Shown one piece after another: positions 8,534-17,100 of a DNA stretch of 64,000 nt (position 1 is the first letter of the stretch; each line of letters begins with the position of its first letter). Source of the stretch: Salinigranum salinum (GTDB lineage Archaea; Halobacteriota; Halobacteria; Halobacteriales; Haloferacaceae); the NCBI RefSeq assembly GCF_009176545.1, contig NZ_VTOJ01000001.1, positions 2,108,001 to 2,172,000 of the forward strand. Direction: 5' to 3'. Made by a program: the position numbers and the translations under genes. A model generated the notes under the pieces. That model was not told the DNA's origin, did not search any database, and saw nothing but the letters and a program-made list of their open reading frames with translations.

Positions 8534-8564
8534 GATCCGGACGAGACCCGTCGAACGTCCCCCA

Positions 8565-8900
8565 GTGTTCGAGTTCGACGAACCCTATCAGCGTGATCTC
8601 GCACTGATTGGCCTCGGAATCCTCGTCGTGCTCCTCTGTGTGGGCGCGTTCGTTTTCGTATCCGAGACCAACCAGAGCACGAGGTGGCTCACCGTTGACG
8701 AGACGGACACCATCTACCCCACCGAGGAAGTGGTCGCATTCGAGTCGATGACACCGGCACAACAACGAACGTTCAAAGCTGCTCTCGCCGATCCGGAGAA
8801 CTACGTCGAGGTAACGAACGCAAGCACCAAAGTCTGGGAGGACCACCGTGCCGTCCGGTACGAGAACCGGACCTACGAGGTTGAGGTCGCGGTGACCTGA
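8565..8900 (+). CDS. Single-helix membrane-anchored protein (DUF7979-like)
   Basis: A 111-aa protein from GTG 8565 (the frame is open to GTG 8499). One N-terminal membrane helix (LALIGLGILVVLLCVGAFVF) is followed by an exposed domain. That domain has the pattern FESMTPAQQRTFKAALADPE, then YVEV, a Trp-Glu-Asp-His stretch and a final strand AVRYENRTYEVEVAV. The pattern matches small haloarchaeal anchored proteins I know as DUF7979; the name is from memory. Function unknown. It is monocistronic with its own TATA-like box. Confidence 0.7.
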   Translation: MFEFDEPYQRDLALIGLGILVVLLCVGAFVFVSETNQSTRWLTVDETDTIYPTEEVVAFESMTPAQQRTFKAALADPENYVEVTNASTKVWEDHRAVRYENRTYEVEVAVT

Positions 8901-9160
8901 AGCATAATTGAGATCATATTTTTCACACTGCGTCGGACCAACCTAACCCGTTCTCTGACCCGATTACTCGCTGATGTGACCAAAGGCCATCGTCTATAGC
9001 TGTCCGACTCTGGGGCGTCCTCGAACATCGTTCGGCCTCAACAACCGAAACACGTGATCGATGCGAACTGCTTGATTGTGGGGTGTGAAGAACCAGTATC
9101 GTCACTCAGGTCGTTGTCGAAAGGTATAGAGGTCGTTTCCCGCAACTGTCAGTACCCGCG

Positions 9161-9949
9161 ATGCCCTCCACGCCACACGAACACGCAATCGAATCGACAG
9201 CTCTCAGAAAGACGTACCGGTCCGAGGTCGCACTCGACGGCCTCTCGTTGTCTATCCCCCATGGAACGGTCTATGGCTTTCTCGGCCCGAACGGCGCGGG
9301 GAAGACGACGACGATGCGACTGTTGACCGGGTTGTCGAACGCCTCTGCCGGTGAGGCTCGCGTCTGTGGCGTTCCTGTCGACGACCGTCGTCGACTCGTC
9401 TCGCACGTCGGCTATCTCCCCGAGACGCCGCCGCTGTACGAGGAGTTTAGCGCCTCCGAACAGCTCGAATACGTTGCCGACCTCCGTGACATCCCACCCG
9501 AGACGGCCGCGGACAGAATCCAGCGGTTCCTCGAACGGTTCGACCTCGCAGCCGACGCGGGCAAACGAATCGGCACCTACTCCAAAGGAATGCAACAGAA
9601 GACGGCGTTCATCCAGAGCGTCCTCCACTGCCCCGATGTCCTCTTTCTCGACGAGCCGACGAGTGGACTAGATCCCCGGGCTGCACGGGAGATTCGCGAG
9701 TCGATCAGCGAGTTCGCCGACTCGGGAACGACCGTCTTCCTCTCGACGCATATCCTCCCCGTCGTCGAAGCTGTCGCAGACGAAGTGGGTGTCCTCTTCG
9801 AGGGCAGACTCGTCGCGGAGGGGACACCGGACGAACTCACATCGCGTGCCGAGACCGGTGACGGCACGCTCGAAGACGCGTTCCTCGCCGTCACGAGTAC
9901 GAGCGACATCTCGAGGGAGACGTCCGCCTCGGACGGAGCACTCGAATGA
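9161..9949 (+). CDS. ABC exporter ATP-binding subunit
   Basis: A 262-aa ABC ATPase. Walker A is GPNGAGKT at residues 42-49, the signature is YSKGMQQK at ~140-147, Walker B is VLFLDEPTSGLDP at ~160-172, and the switch His lies in STHIL near 196. The degenerate signature (SKGM rather than SGGQ) is normal for ABC-2 type drug/antibiotic exporters of the CcmA/NatA class. It hydrolyses ATP to drive the permease whose ATG overlaps its stop at 9946. The substrate cannot be deduced. It is the only complete ABC ATPase in the left 17 kb, where two others have decayed (4421-4636 and 16195-16675). Confidence 0.9.
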   Translation: MPSTPHEHAIESTALRKTYRSEVALDGLSLSIPHGTVYGFLGPNGAGKTTTMRLLTGLSNASAGEARVCGVPVDDRRRLVSHVGYLPETPPLYEEFSASEQLEYVADLRDIPPETAADRIQRFLERFDLAADAGKRIGTYSKGMQQKTAFIQSVLHCPDVLFLDEPTSGLDPRAAREIRESISEFADSGTTVFLSTHILPVVEAVADEVGVLFEGRLVAEGTPDELTSRAETGDGTLEDAFLAVTSTSDISRETSASDGALE

Positions 9950-11568
9950 CGCTCTCGACTGATGTACGACACGGGCTTCGGATCGCCAGCGCGGAGTTCA
10001 GCCGAAGCCTCCGCGGCTACACCAGTGACACACGGCGCGTCCTCGGAATCGCCCTTTTCACCCTGCTCTTCGGCGGCAACCTCCTCTTCGCACTCCCCGG
10101 TATCTACCTCCTCGGACAGCGCGTCCAGACCGTTTCGAGGGTACCGTTCCTCGACCAAATCGCGCTCCTCCTCCCAGTCGGGCTCCTGTTCGTCGCCGTC
10201 TTGCGGACACTGGAACGGATCGGTGGGGCTGAGTCCGAAGATCTCCTCCTGACGACCGTGCATCCACGTGCGGTGGTCGTCGGCCTCATGACGGCTGAAA
10301 TCGCTCGACTAGCGCTGTGGTTTGGACTGCCCGTCCTCCTCGTCAGCACCGTGTTCGCGGCTGGACTCGGCGCACCGACGCTCGTCGTGACTGCTGGGCT
10401 GGTTTCGCTTCCGCTCGTCTGCTGTACCGCAGTCTGGGGATACGCGCTCGGACTCGGGCTACTCCGGGTAATTCGTCGCCTTCCCACGCTGCAGAGAGCG
10501 CTCAAGATCGGCGGAATCGGTCTCCTCGTCGTCTTCGTCGTCGTCTCTCAGTTCGTCGGCCAGTATCTCTCGAACGGGGCGGTGTCGATTCAGACGCTCC
10601 TCTCTGTCGTCCAGTTCGGACCGCTAACCGAGTACACGACGCTCGCGTTCGTCGGGACACCACTGGTTCAACCGGTCGATCCGAGTGCACTCGTCGTCCT
10701 CGTCGGTTGTCTCGTGCTCACGCCACTTGGACTCGCGGTGTCCGAACGGCAGGCGACCGCACTCTGGTTCACAGACAGCGCCGCACAGAGGAAACCCGAG
10801 ACACGACTCTCCGAGTCGTCCAGTGAGACCGGCCGCTTCACACCACCTCGGCCGTTCTCGTGGAGGAAGTCCGGTCGTATCGCGTGGGGATACCTCGTCA
10901 GGGCTGCCCGAAAACCACAACAACTGGTTCATCTCGTCCTCATCATCTTCTTCATCGGTCCGTTTGGAACGGCGCTCTTCCAGAGTACTGGCGATGGACT
11001 GCTCGCCTCGATTGCGGGACTGGGCGTCGTCCTCGGCGTGTACGTCTCTGGGGCGGCGTTCAATCTCAATCCGCTCGGGGACGACCGAGACCAACTCCCG
11101 TTGATACTCCTCACCGACACCGATACGACGACACACCTTCGTGGTCGTGTCGGTGCTGGACTGTCGATCGGTCTCCCGCTCGCCGTACTCACCTCGGTCG
11201 GGTCGCTCGCGTTGAGTTCTTCACCACTCTACGGGCTGGCGTTCGCCGTGGCTGCGCTTGGCTGGTGCGTCGCCGGTGCGTTGCTGGCGCTCGGCCTCGG
11301 CTGTGCCTACCCCGTCTACGAAGAACGGGAGATGTGGGGTGTCGAAACCGTCTCACCCTCGACACTCGTCCTGGTGACGTACTCCGTCATCGTGGTGTTC
11401 GGAACGGGTCTTGGGCTCGTGGTCCTCTGGTTTCTGCTCACCGGCGGTCTCGTCCCCTCCGTCTCGGTACTCACTGGGGTCTCGTTGTACGTGCTCGTCA
11501 CCAGTGGTGTTCCGGTTGTCTCGTATCTGTACGCGGTTCGGCGGTACCGCCGGCACACGATCGAGTGA
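9946..11568 (+). CDS. ABC exporter permease
   Basis: A 540-aa membrane protein with about twelve hydrophobic segments arranged in two blocks (residues ~35-265 and ~320-530) joined by a hydrophilic stretch rich in Ser and Arg (~270-305). The start overlaps the ATPase stop (ATGA), so the two subunits are translationally coupled. The loop after the second block carries NPLGDDRDQLPLILLTDTD, resembling the coupling-helix region of haloarchaeal ABC permeases. It forms the membrane channel of the exporter; the cargo is unknown. Confidence 0.85.
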   Translation: MTLSTDVRHGLRIASAEFSRSLRGYTSDTRRVLGIALFTLLFGGNLLFALPGIYLLGQRVQTVSRVPFLDQIALLLPVGLLFVAVLRTLERIGGAESEDLLLTTVHPRAVVVGLMTAEIARLALWFGLPVLLVSTVFAAGLGAPTLVVTAGLVSLPLVCCTAVWGYALGLGLLRVIRRLPTLQRALKIGGIGLLVVFVVVSQFVGQYLSNGAVSIQTLLSVVQFGPLTEYTTLAFVGTPLVQPVDPSALVVLVGCLVLTPLGLAVSERQATALWFTDSAAQRKPETRLSESSSETGRFTPPRPFSWRKSGRIAWGYLVRAARKPQQLVHLVLIIFFIGPFGTALFQSTGDGLLASIAGLGVVLGVYVSGAAFNLNPLGDDRDQLPLILLTDTDTTTHLRGRVGAGLSIGLPLAVLTSVGSLALSSSPLYGLAFAVAALGWCVAGALLALGLGCAYPVYEEREMWGVETVSPSTLVLVTYSVIVVFGTGLGLVVLWFLLTGGLVPSVSVLTGVSLYVLVTSGVPVVSYLYAVRRYRRHTIE

Positions 11569-11601
11569 CACGGCAGTGTCTGAACTGCTGTCGAGGAGAG
11601 A

Positions 11602-12021
11602 CTAGTCGGATGTGTTTGCACGCCAGCCAGTCGGGCGTCCGGCGATCAACAGGTGGGTGGCGACGACCAATGGAATCGCACTGATCATCCCGGTACCGAA
11701 ACTGAGGACCGGACGGGGAGGGACGGCGAACGTCGTCTGCACGACCCAGAAGCTGATGAAAAAGAGAACGATTACCGTTGCGCGGCCCACGCCACCGATC
11801 GACCGGAACCAGCGACCGAGTTGCTTTCCAGGTGTGGAGTTCGCGCCGGGTCCGGCTGCGACGACCAGCGCCACAAAGCCGACAGCGACCCACGACCACA
11901 GGAGCGGTTCGCCGAGGATATTAATTGGCCACCAGAAGACGGCCAACACACCCATGAGCACGTCTGTCCACGTCGGCTGACGGTCCGGAGTCCACGTCGA
12001 CAGGACACGTCTCACTGCCAT
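11602..12021 (-). CDS. Four-helix membrane protein
   Basis: A 139-aa protein starting at ATG 12021 with a basic, Trp-containing N-terminus (RRVLSTWTPDRQPTWTD). Hydrophobic helices follow near residues 21-37, 41-56, 79-95 and 105-126. A Gly/Pro/Asn loop (GPGANSTPGKQLGRW) joins helices 2 and 3. The family is not recognised. It converges with the ABC permease gene, whose stop is only 33 bases away. Confidence 0.55.
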   Translation of the reverse strand: MAVRRVLSTWTPDRQPTWTDVLMGVLAVFWWPINILGEPLLWSWVAVGFVALVVAAGPGANSTPGKQLGRWFRSIGGVGRATVIVLFFISFWVVQTTFAVPPRPVLSFGTGMISAIPLVVATHLLIAGRPTGWRANTSD

Positions 12022-12108
12022 CTGTTTCGGTATGCTCTCTCGGAGATAGTTAGCTCCTTGTGTGACCCACGTCCGTTCGGCAGCACAGTGCGATGCCCTT
12101 GCGGTAGG

Positions 12109-13010
12109 CTACATCGTCTCTCCGTTCGAGGGCGTCCGTCTGCGATATGTCCGGACGAGCGCGTAGACGAGTCCGACCAGCGCGCCGATGACCAGGACAC
12201 CGGGACCGACACCAAACGATATCTCCTCAGGCGTGTTCGTGAACGCGAATAGATACGTGATTCGACCGGGCGTCCCCACAGTGAGTGATTCGACACCGAG
12301 CGTCGAGAGCAGGAGTGGACCCCCAATCGCAACGAGTACGAAGACGCTGAACGCAGCGACTGCCGCCCCAACAAGTGCATCCCAGACCAGTGCGGTCGCC
12401 GAGAGCGGATTGACGTGGTCGGTTTCGTTGCCGAGAATCCTGACCCCTCTCTCATGATCGACGATGCGGACGTGTGCGGGATAGCTCACCACGCTCAGGG
12501 TCATCCAGACGTCCGCGACTGCGCCGGCGGCGTTCAGCGTCAAACGATGAGTAAGCCCCACTCCAGTCCGATCATCACTGGGACACCGACGAGTGTCAGA
12601 ACCACGAGCGGCGTCAACAAGACGACGATGAACTGGTTTCGACTGAACTCGTGCTCGGTCGTCGCGTACGCGTACGTCAGGATGAAGTGGGCGACCTCGA
12701 CACCGTATCTGGCTTCCCCGCCGTCGTATCGGATCGCGAGGCCGTGCAGCCACTCGTGCGGGATGATGAAGGCCGTCCCGAGACCCACGACGACGAGGAC
12801 GTTCACCGCAACTGCCCACCAGCCGACATCCGGCAGTACGAGTCTGAGTGCCGCCGCCTGTCCGGTTCCGAATTCGTAGAGTACACTGAACAGTCCCCAC
12901 GCGACGACCATGCCGAGTGTCCCGACTGCAGTCAGCTGGATGGTGAGTCCCCGAGTCATCTCGAGATCTGCGAGGATTACCTCCGACTCAGCAGACTCTT
13001 CGGTTACCAT
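12109..13010 (-). pseudogene. DUF3267 membrane zincin broken by one frameshift
   Basis: The first part (13010 down to a stop at 12540) has membrane helices and the zinc-protease motif HEWLH in IPHEWLHGLAIRYDGG, then HFILTYAYATTEHEFSRNQF, typical of DUF3267 putative peptidases. The frame stops after LEWGLLIV, but the neighbouring frame continues at once with LTLNAAGAVADVWMTL, exactly the sequence expected next in this family, then two more helices and a stop at 12109. One missing base near 12542 explains the break. It may be a recent pseudogene or an assembly error; the truncated 156-aa product lacks the C-terminal helices. Confidence 0.75.
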
Positions 13011-13266
13011 CGTACCTCAGGTGAACGCACCGACTGGGATAACAGTTCGGCGTTCTCGCTCACAATTGGGCCTATGGGGTGCTGTCTCGAGACCATCCAC
13101 TCATCGATTCCAGTGAGTTGTCGACGACAACTAGGGCTCTTGGATTGCACTCTTCGACCCGTTGTAGACGGGTGTAGTTCTGTGCCGGGTGCGAGAGACG
13201 CGTGGCTATCTGCCGGGTACATGATGCGTCCAAAGACTCGTGTGTACTGACCACCTATCAGCAATC

Positions 13267-13371
13267 ATGGATCAATCGGACGAAGACGGCGAGGCTGACC
13301 GAACTGACGAGGAAGCGATCAACCAGCGGCTTGACCGTCTGATTAACTTCCTTGCGACGTATCTCCCCTGA
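13267..13371 (+). CDS. Small acidic protein, 34 aa
   Basis: An ATG at 13267 opens a 34-codon frame MDQSDEDGEADRTDEEAINQ then RLDRLINFLATYLP and a stop. An acidic leader followed by an amphipathic helix is a common style of haloarchaeal microprotein, but the length gives little statistical support. It overlaps the decayed end of a CPBP gene on the other strand. Confidence 0.35.
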   Translation: MDQSDEDGEADRTDEEAINQRLDRLINFLATYLP

Positions 13372-13709
13372 ACGCACAGACTGTCGCTGGTGACCCGCTT
13401 CCCACACCTACGAGCGCTCGTTACTCGGGAACGTCGGCGGGAGAGACCGTATTCGACGGCTCGTTCGACGTGAATCCCGGCGAATCCGACCGGACCGACG
13501 AGGAGGGCGCTTGCTCCGGTGAGGTAGACCAGCGAGAGCGACACCACGGCGTTGAACGAGCCGTGGAGCAGCGTCGCGGCGAGGACGGACTTCGCGTGGA
13601 CGGTCAGGTAGGTGAACAGCGGGGAGGCGGCGACCGTCCAGCCCGTCATCACGACGATGCCTGCGAGCGGTGCCTCGGGGAAGTTGTGTCCCTGGACGAT
13701 CAGCGACAG
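13272..13709 (-). pseudogene. C-terminal half of a CPBP intramembrane protease
   Basis: From 13709 downward the minus strand encodes LSLIVQGHNFPEAPLAGIVV, then TYLTVHAKSVLAATLLHGSF and NAVVSLSLVYLTG. That is the region of a CPBP (CAAX-processing/bacteriocin-processing) protease from just after the WH motif through motif 3 (H-x3-N, here HGSFN). The first half, with the EExxxR and F/W-x-x-x-H motifs, is missing. The tail after GIHVERAVEYGL is Ser/Arg-rich and out of character, suggesting a further frameshift. The break at 13709 abuts another CPBP fragment in the opposite orientation. Confidence 0.7.
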
Positions 13710-13711
13710 TT

Positions 13712-14002
13712 GCCGGCCTCCTCAACGGGGGAACCTGGGCCGTCTGGCACGCACCGTTCGTCTACTTCCCGGGCTACTACGCGAACACGAACTTCAACCC
13801 GGAGTTCTGGTGGTGGCTCCCGTCGATCGTCCTGCAGACCCTGATCTTCGTCTGGGTGTACAACAACACGCAGGGGAGCATCCTGGCGATACTCGTCATC
13901 CACGGGATGATGAACCTGACCGGCGAGCTCTTCGGGCTCGCCCCCGAGCTATTCCCGTTCCAGCTCCCGTTCCTCGTGCTGGTTAGGGCCCCCTCGTCGT
14001 GA
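13712..14002 (+). pseudogene. CPBP intramembrane protease fragment, opposite orientation
   Basis: The plus strand encodes GLLNGGTWAVWHAPFVYFPG (motif 2, WHAPF), then a Trp-rich loop and helix (WWWLPSIVLQTLIFVWVYNN) and LVIHGMMNLTGELFG (motif 3, H-x3-N). Motif 1 (EExxxR) and the helices before it are absent, and the sequence upstream (13670-13711) belongs to the oppositely oriented CPBP half. The end, LVLVRAPSS*, looks like a frameshifted terminus. The protein could not be an active protease. Confidence 0.7.
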
Positions 14003-14053
14003 GCTGGCAGCGAGACACCGTCGCTCGATCCAAAGACGTCGCAGGCGCTCCCT

Positions 14054-14270
14054 GATGTCCCGGGGACAGAACCGACGGTTGCTCATCGCGCTCGTGGCGC
14101 TCGCCGTCGGGTTGGCGGTCAACTCGCTCCTCGAACCGTCGCGACGGGCGCCGTTACGTATCCGTTCTCGGACCCCTCGGTGAACCAGACGATCGGCCTG
14201 GCGGCCGTCTCACCCCTCGTCGTGTCGTGGGGAGCCTCGTATCAGTCTCGTTCCTCCAGAGTCCTCAAAA
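14054..14270 (+). pseudogene. Frameshifted membrane-protein fragment
   Basis: An ATG at 14054 starts MSRGQNRRLLIALVALAVGL followed by AVNSLLEPSRRAPLRIRSR and an early stop at 14182. In the next frame the sequence continues VTYPFSDPSVNQTIGLAAVS and PLVVSWGAS. A hydrophobic helix before the frameshift and another after it suggest a small membrane protein that lost its frame near 14150. Directly downstream of the CPBP remnants, it is further evidence of local decay. Confidence 0.5.
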
Positions 14271-14278
14271 AGGGCGTG

Positions 14279-15016
14279 TCAGGCCGCTGATTGAGAGTCA
14301 TGACTCCGCTCGGTGTCTTCCCGCAGAGGCTGGGTACGTCCGAACACGATGCCGATCAGGAGAAACGCGACCGGAGCGACGACAGCGTATCCGATGACGC
14401 CGATGTTCCGGACCTGCATATCCGCGAGTGGGACACCGATCAGACCCGCGAGACTCAGTATCCCACTCACGAGGAGGAGAATCCACACCCATCTCACCAG
14501 TCGACTCCCTCCTCTGAATACGGGGACAGCGAAGAGGATCGAGAGGGCGAAGAACCAGTCCCACGCGAGGATGTCCAACGCGTACACGATCGATGGCCAC
14601 TCGAACGAGACGATCAACGGAACCCACGACAGTCCGGTCGCTTCCAGTCGAGGGCCGACGGTGAGTCCGACGAAGTGGACGCTGGTCGTAACCGTCGCTA
14701 ACACGATCATGAAGACGAGTGCGGTCAGACTATACACCTTGACCGCGGGGCGTGCATACGCGTGAATCGCGACCATGGTAACGACGTACAATGCCGCTAA
14801 CGGGATGATGAGCAGTCTCATGATCGTGATGTATGGATCTCCGATCGGGTCATGAGGCGACTCCAGTGAGAGAAACCCGAGAGCAGTAACGAGTGCGTAC
14901 ACCACTCCGAGGACGAACACCAGCCAGGCTGCGGCTCTCCCGATCGTGCGGTGCTGTGGTGTGAAACCGGCATGGCTTGGCATACGATGATTCATCGGCT
15001 CGTATTGCTCCGGCAT
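14279..15016 (-). CDS. Seven-helix membrane protein
   Basis: A 245-aa protein from ATG 15016 (MPEQYEPMNHR), with about seven hydrophobic segments. The first is AAAWLVFVLGVVYALVTAL and the last is VIGYAVVAPVAFLLIGIVFG; the end is an acidic/polar tail TERSHDSQSAA. Internal ATGs (for example MPSHAG) could also serve as starts. The family is not recognised. The reading frame is intact although the flanking genes on its left are broken. Confidence 0.6.
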   Translation of the reverse strand: MPEQYEPMNHRMPSHAGFTPQHRTIGRAAAWLVFVLGVVYALVTALGFLSLESPHDPIGDPYITIMRLLIIPLAALYVVTMVAIHAYARPAVKVYSLTALVFMIVLATVTTSVHFVGLTVGPRLEATGLSWVPLIVSFEWPSIVYALDILAWDWFFALSILFAVPVFRGGSRLVRWVWILLLVSGILSLAGLIGVPLADMQVRNIGVIGYAVVAPVAFLLIGIVFGRTQPLREDTERSHDSQSAA

Positions 15017-15260
15017 ATCATAACGGTTGGTAGCGTGTCCCAGTTGGCCCGCATCGCCGACCGAGTCCACACCGGTTCCAGAGCGGGGCGAGAGCGTGAA
15101 CAGTTACAGGCCAGTCGGTACACCCGACTAGCGGACGTCGGTACTGGGTTCGGCCGATAGGTACTCGTACAGGACGGGCATAATCGAACACCTCCGGTTC
15201 GGTCTAACGTGTGGTTCTGACGGTGGGTATTCTTTAGCTCGGGGCCTCCGATGTGCGACC

Positions 15261-16115
15261 ATGCGGACTGCTCGTGTCCTCAAAGGTACCACTGGTGCGG
15301 TCGTGGCTTTCCTCATTGCCGTCCTCGCAGGCATCCTCTGGCTCCGACGTGAAACTGCCCGGTGGATTGACGAACTTCGTCGTCCGGCGAACACCGAACG
15401 CGAGATGGTGTTCACGGCCGAGGACCTGGAAGACCTACCCGCCCCCGTCCGAGCGTATCTCGAAAACACGCTTCAGGAGGGACAGCCATACGTCGACTCG
15501 GTCCGGTTGAAACAGCACGGCAAACTGCGCCTCGGCGATACGTCGTCGCCCTGGAGACCGTTTACGGCGACACAGCGCGTCACGGTCGATCCGCCGGGAT
15601 TCTTCTGGGACGCCTCGATCTCGCTCGTCCCGTTCGTCTCGTTCCGCATCCGCGATCTCTTTCGGGACGGGAACGGTTCTGCAGAGGTCTCGCTGTCCGG
15701 CGTCATCCCGCTCGACAGGGGTGAGCCGAGCCAGGAACTGAACGAGGCGGAGCTGGTTCGGTATCTCGCCGAGGCCGTCTGGTATCCGACAGCGCTGCTT
15801 CCCAGCGAAGGCGTCCAGTGGGAGCCGATCGACGATCGGACGGCGGAAGCGACGATCGACCACGGTGACGTGTCCGCCTCACTCACCTTCTCGTTCAACG
15901 AGGACGACGAAGTGACGCGAGTCTACACGGAGGGGCGGTATCGACGTGTAGCGGATGGCTTCGAGCCGACGCCGTGGTCCGGGTACTGGAACAACTACCA
16001 GACACGGAACGGAATCCGTATTCCGATGGAAGGTGAAGTCGTCTGGCACCTCCCGGACGGCGATCTTGAGGCGTGGCAGGGACAGCTCACGGAGATCCAC
16101 TACGATGAGTTGTGA
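15261..16115 (+). CDS. DUF6920/DUF6544-type protein
   Basis: A 284-aa protein with one N-terminal membrane helix (GAVVAFLIAVLAGILWL), then a soluble domain starting with LPAPVRAYLENTL, followed by strands KLRLGD, FTATQRVTVDPPGFFWDASI and RIRDLFRDGNGSAEVSLSG. The LPAPVRxYL entry followed by a predicted lipid-binding-type beta fold is what I associate with DUF6544 (also DUF6920). Length is normal for the family and the ATG at 15261 precedes the helix directly. Function unknown. It is alone on its strand, upstream of a dead ABC ATPase. Confidence 0.75.
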   Translation: MRTARVLKGTTGAVVAFLIAVLAGILWLRRETARWIDELRRPANTEREMVFTAEDLEDLPAPVRAYLENTLQEGQPYVDSVRLKQHGKLRLGDTSSPWRPFTATQRVTVDPPGFFWDASISLVPFVSFRIRDLFRDGNGSAEVSLSGVIPLDRGEPSQELNEAELVRYLAEAVWYPTALLPSEGVQWEPIDDRTAEATIDHGDVSASLTFSFNEDDEVTRVYTEGRYRRVADGFEPTPWSGYWNNYQTRNGIRIPMEGEVVWHLPDGDLEAWQGQLTEIHYDEL

Positions 16116-16194
16116 CCATCGACGCGAGGTTCACCTTCTCGGTCGGCGATAATCGAGTGCAACGGCTAATGTTTGCCCTGACGTTTTCTTCAGT

Positions 16195-16675
16195 ATGACT
16201 CACGACCCTCTCTCGGGCGAATCTATCAGAGCACAATCAACTTTGACACCCTTGGCCATCGAAACGAACGGTCTAACCAAACGATTCGGAGACCACACGG
16301 TTCGATCACCTCGACCTCGCAGTCCCGCAGGGAACCATCTATGGGTTCCTCTGCCCGAACGGCGCCCGCAGCCCGGATCGAGGAGTTCTTGGCCCGTCTC
16401 GACGTGACCGACGACGCGGATCGACGAATTTCGACCAACTCCAAGGGGATGCGCCAGAAGCTCGGCCTGATCCAGGCACTCCTCCACGAGCCAGCCGTCC
16501 TCTTCTGTACGAACCGACGAGCGGTCTCGATCCACGGGCCGTTCGAACCGTCCTCGATGTTCTCGCCGAACTCGTTGATGAGGAGACCACCGTGTTCCTG
16601 TCGACACACATCCTCTCGGTCGTCGACGAACAGATTCCCAGTTCTATTATCCTCTCTGAGATTGACTTCGACAAT
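16195..16675 (+). pseudogene. Dead ABC transporter ATPase lacking most of the P-loop
   Basis: Pieces of an exporter-type ABC ATPase occur in order but in three frames. They are LAIETNGLTKRFGD, then FDHLDLAVPQGTIYGFLCPN ending at GA (start of Walker A), then after a gap of ~65 residues RIEEFLARLDVTDDADRR and STNSKGMRQKLGLIQALLHE (signature). A last piece in another frame reads LYEPTSGLDPRAVRTVLDVL and TTVFLSTHILSVVDEQ. The GKT of Walker A and the Q-loop region are deleted and at least two frameshifts are present. It is a relative of the intact ATPase at 9161, not a functional gene. Confidence 0.8.
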
Positions 16676-16741
16676 TAATACCCGTTCCCCCAATATCATA
16701 TCCCTCTCTCTTGTCTCTTCAAATCTATAAAATCAAGAGAA

Positions 16742-17100
16742 TTACGAAAGATATTCCATCGCTTCTTGGTCTTTGCCCATCAGAATATCCAAAACTTCTT
16801 TTCTGAACGGATTCAAATAACATGTTCTGGATGTATTTGGTCGAAATGTGATGCTCTGAGATTGTTTCAACACTTTGAACGCGAGTCTCAGATCCCATAA
16901 TGTTAAATTCTCTTGCAATAATATGGAATTAAAGTTCATTTTGTGATATTTCTGAACGCGAGCTGCTGTTGAGAGTCCCAAGACATATTTTGTGTTAGCG
17001 ACTATTTCGGCCCTCGCTAGTCGGGTTCTCTCATATTCCTGACTATCTCCAGTGATAACGTCTCCGAGAAAATAAGAGTAGTTAGTATCATCTCTTACTA
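16742..17100 (-). CDS. AT-rich open frame, probably a 5'-truncated gene
   Basis: A minus-strand frame much lower in GC than all neighbours reads DDTNYSYFLGDVITGDSQEY, then LARAEIVANTKYVLGLSTAA, MNFNSILLQENLTLWDL and KEVLDILMGKDQEAMEYLS before a stop at 16742. Composition and sequence look protein-like, with a possible winged-helix (LTLWDLRLAFKVLKQSQSIT). No ATG or GTG exists near its front; the first in-frame ATG is at 16939 and the frame runs into the start of the gene at 17101. It may be the remnant of a gene cut when the neighbouring island genes arrived. Function not recognised. Confidence 0.35.
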
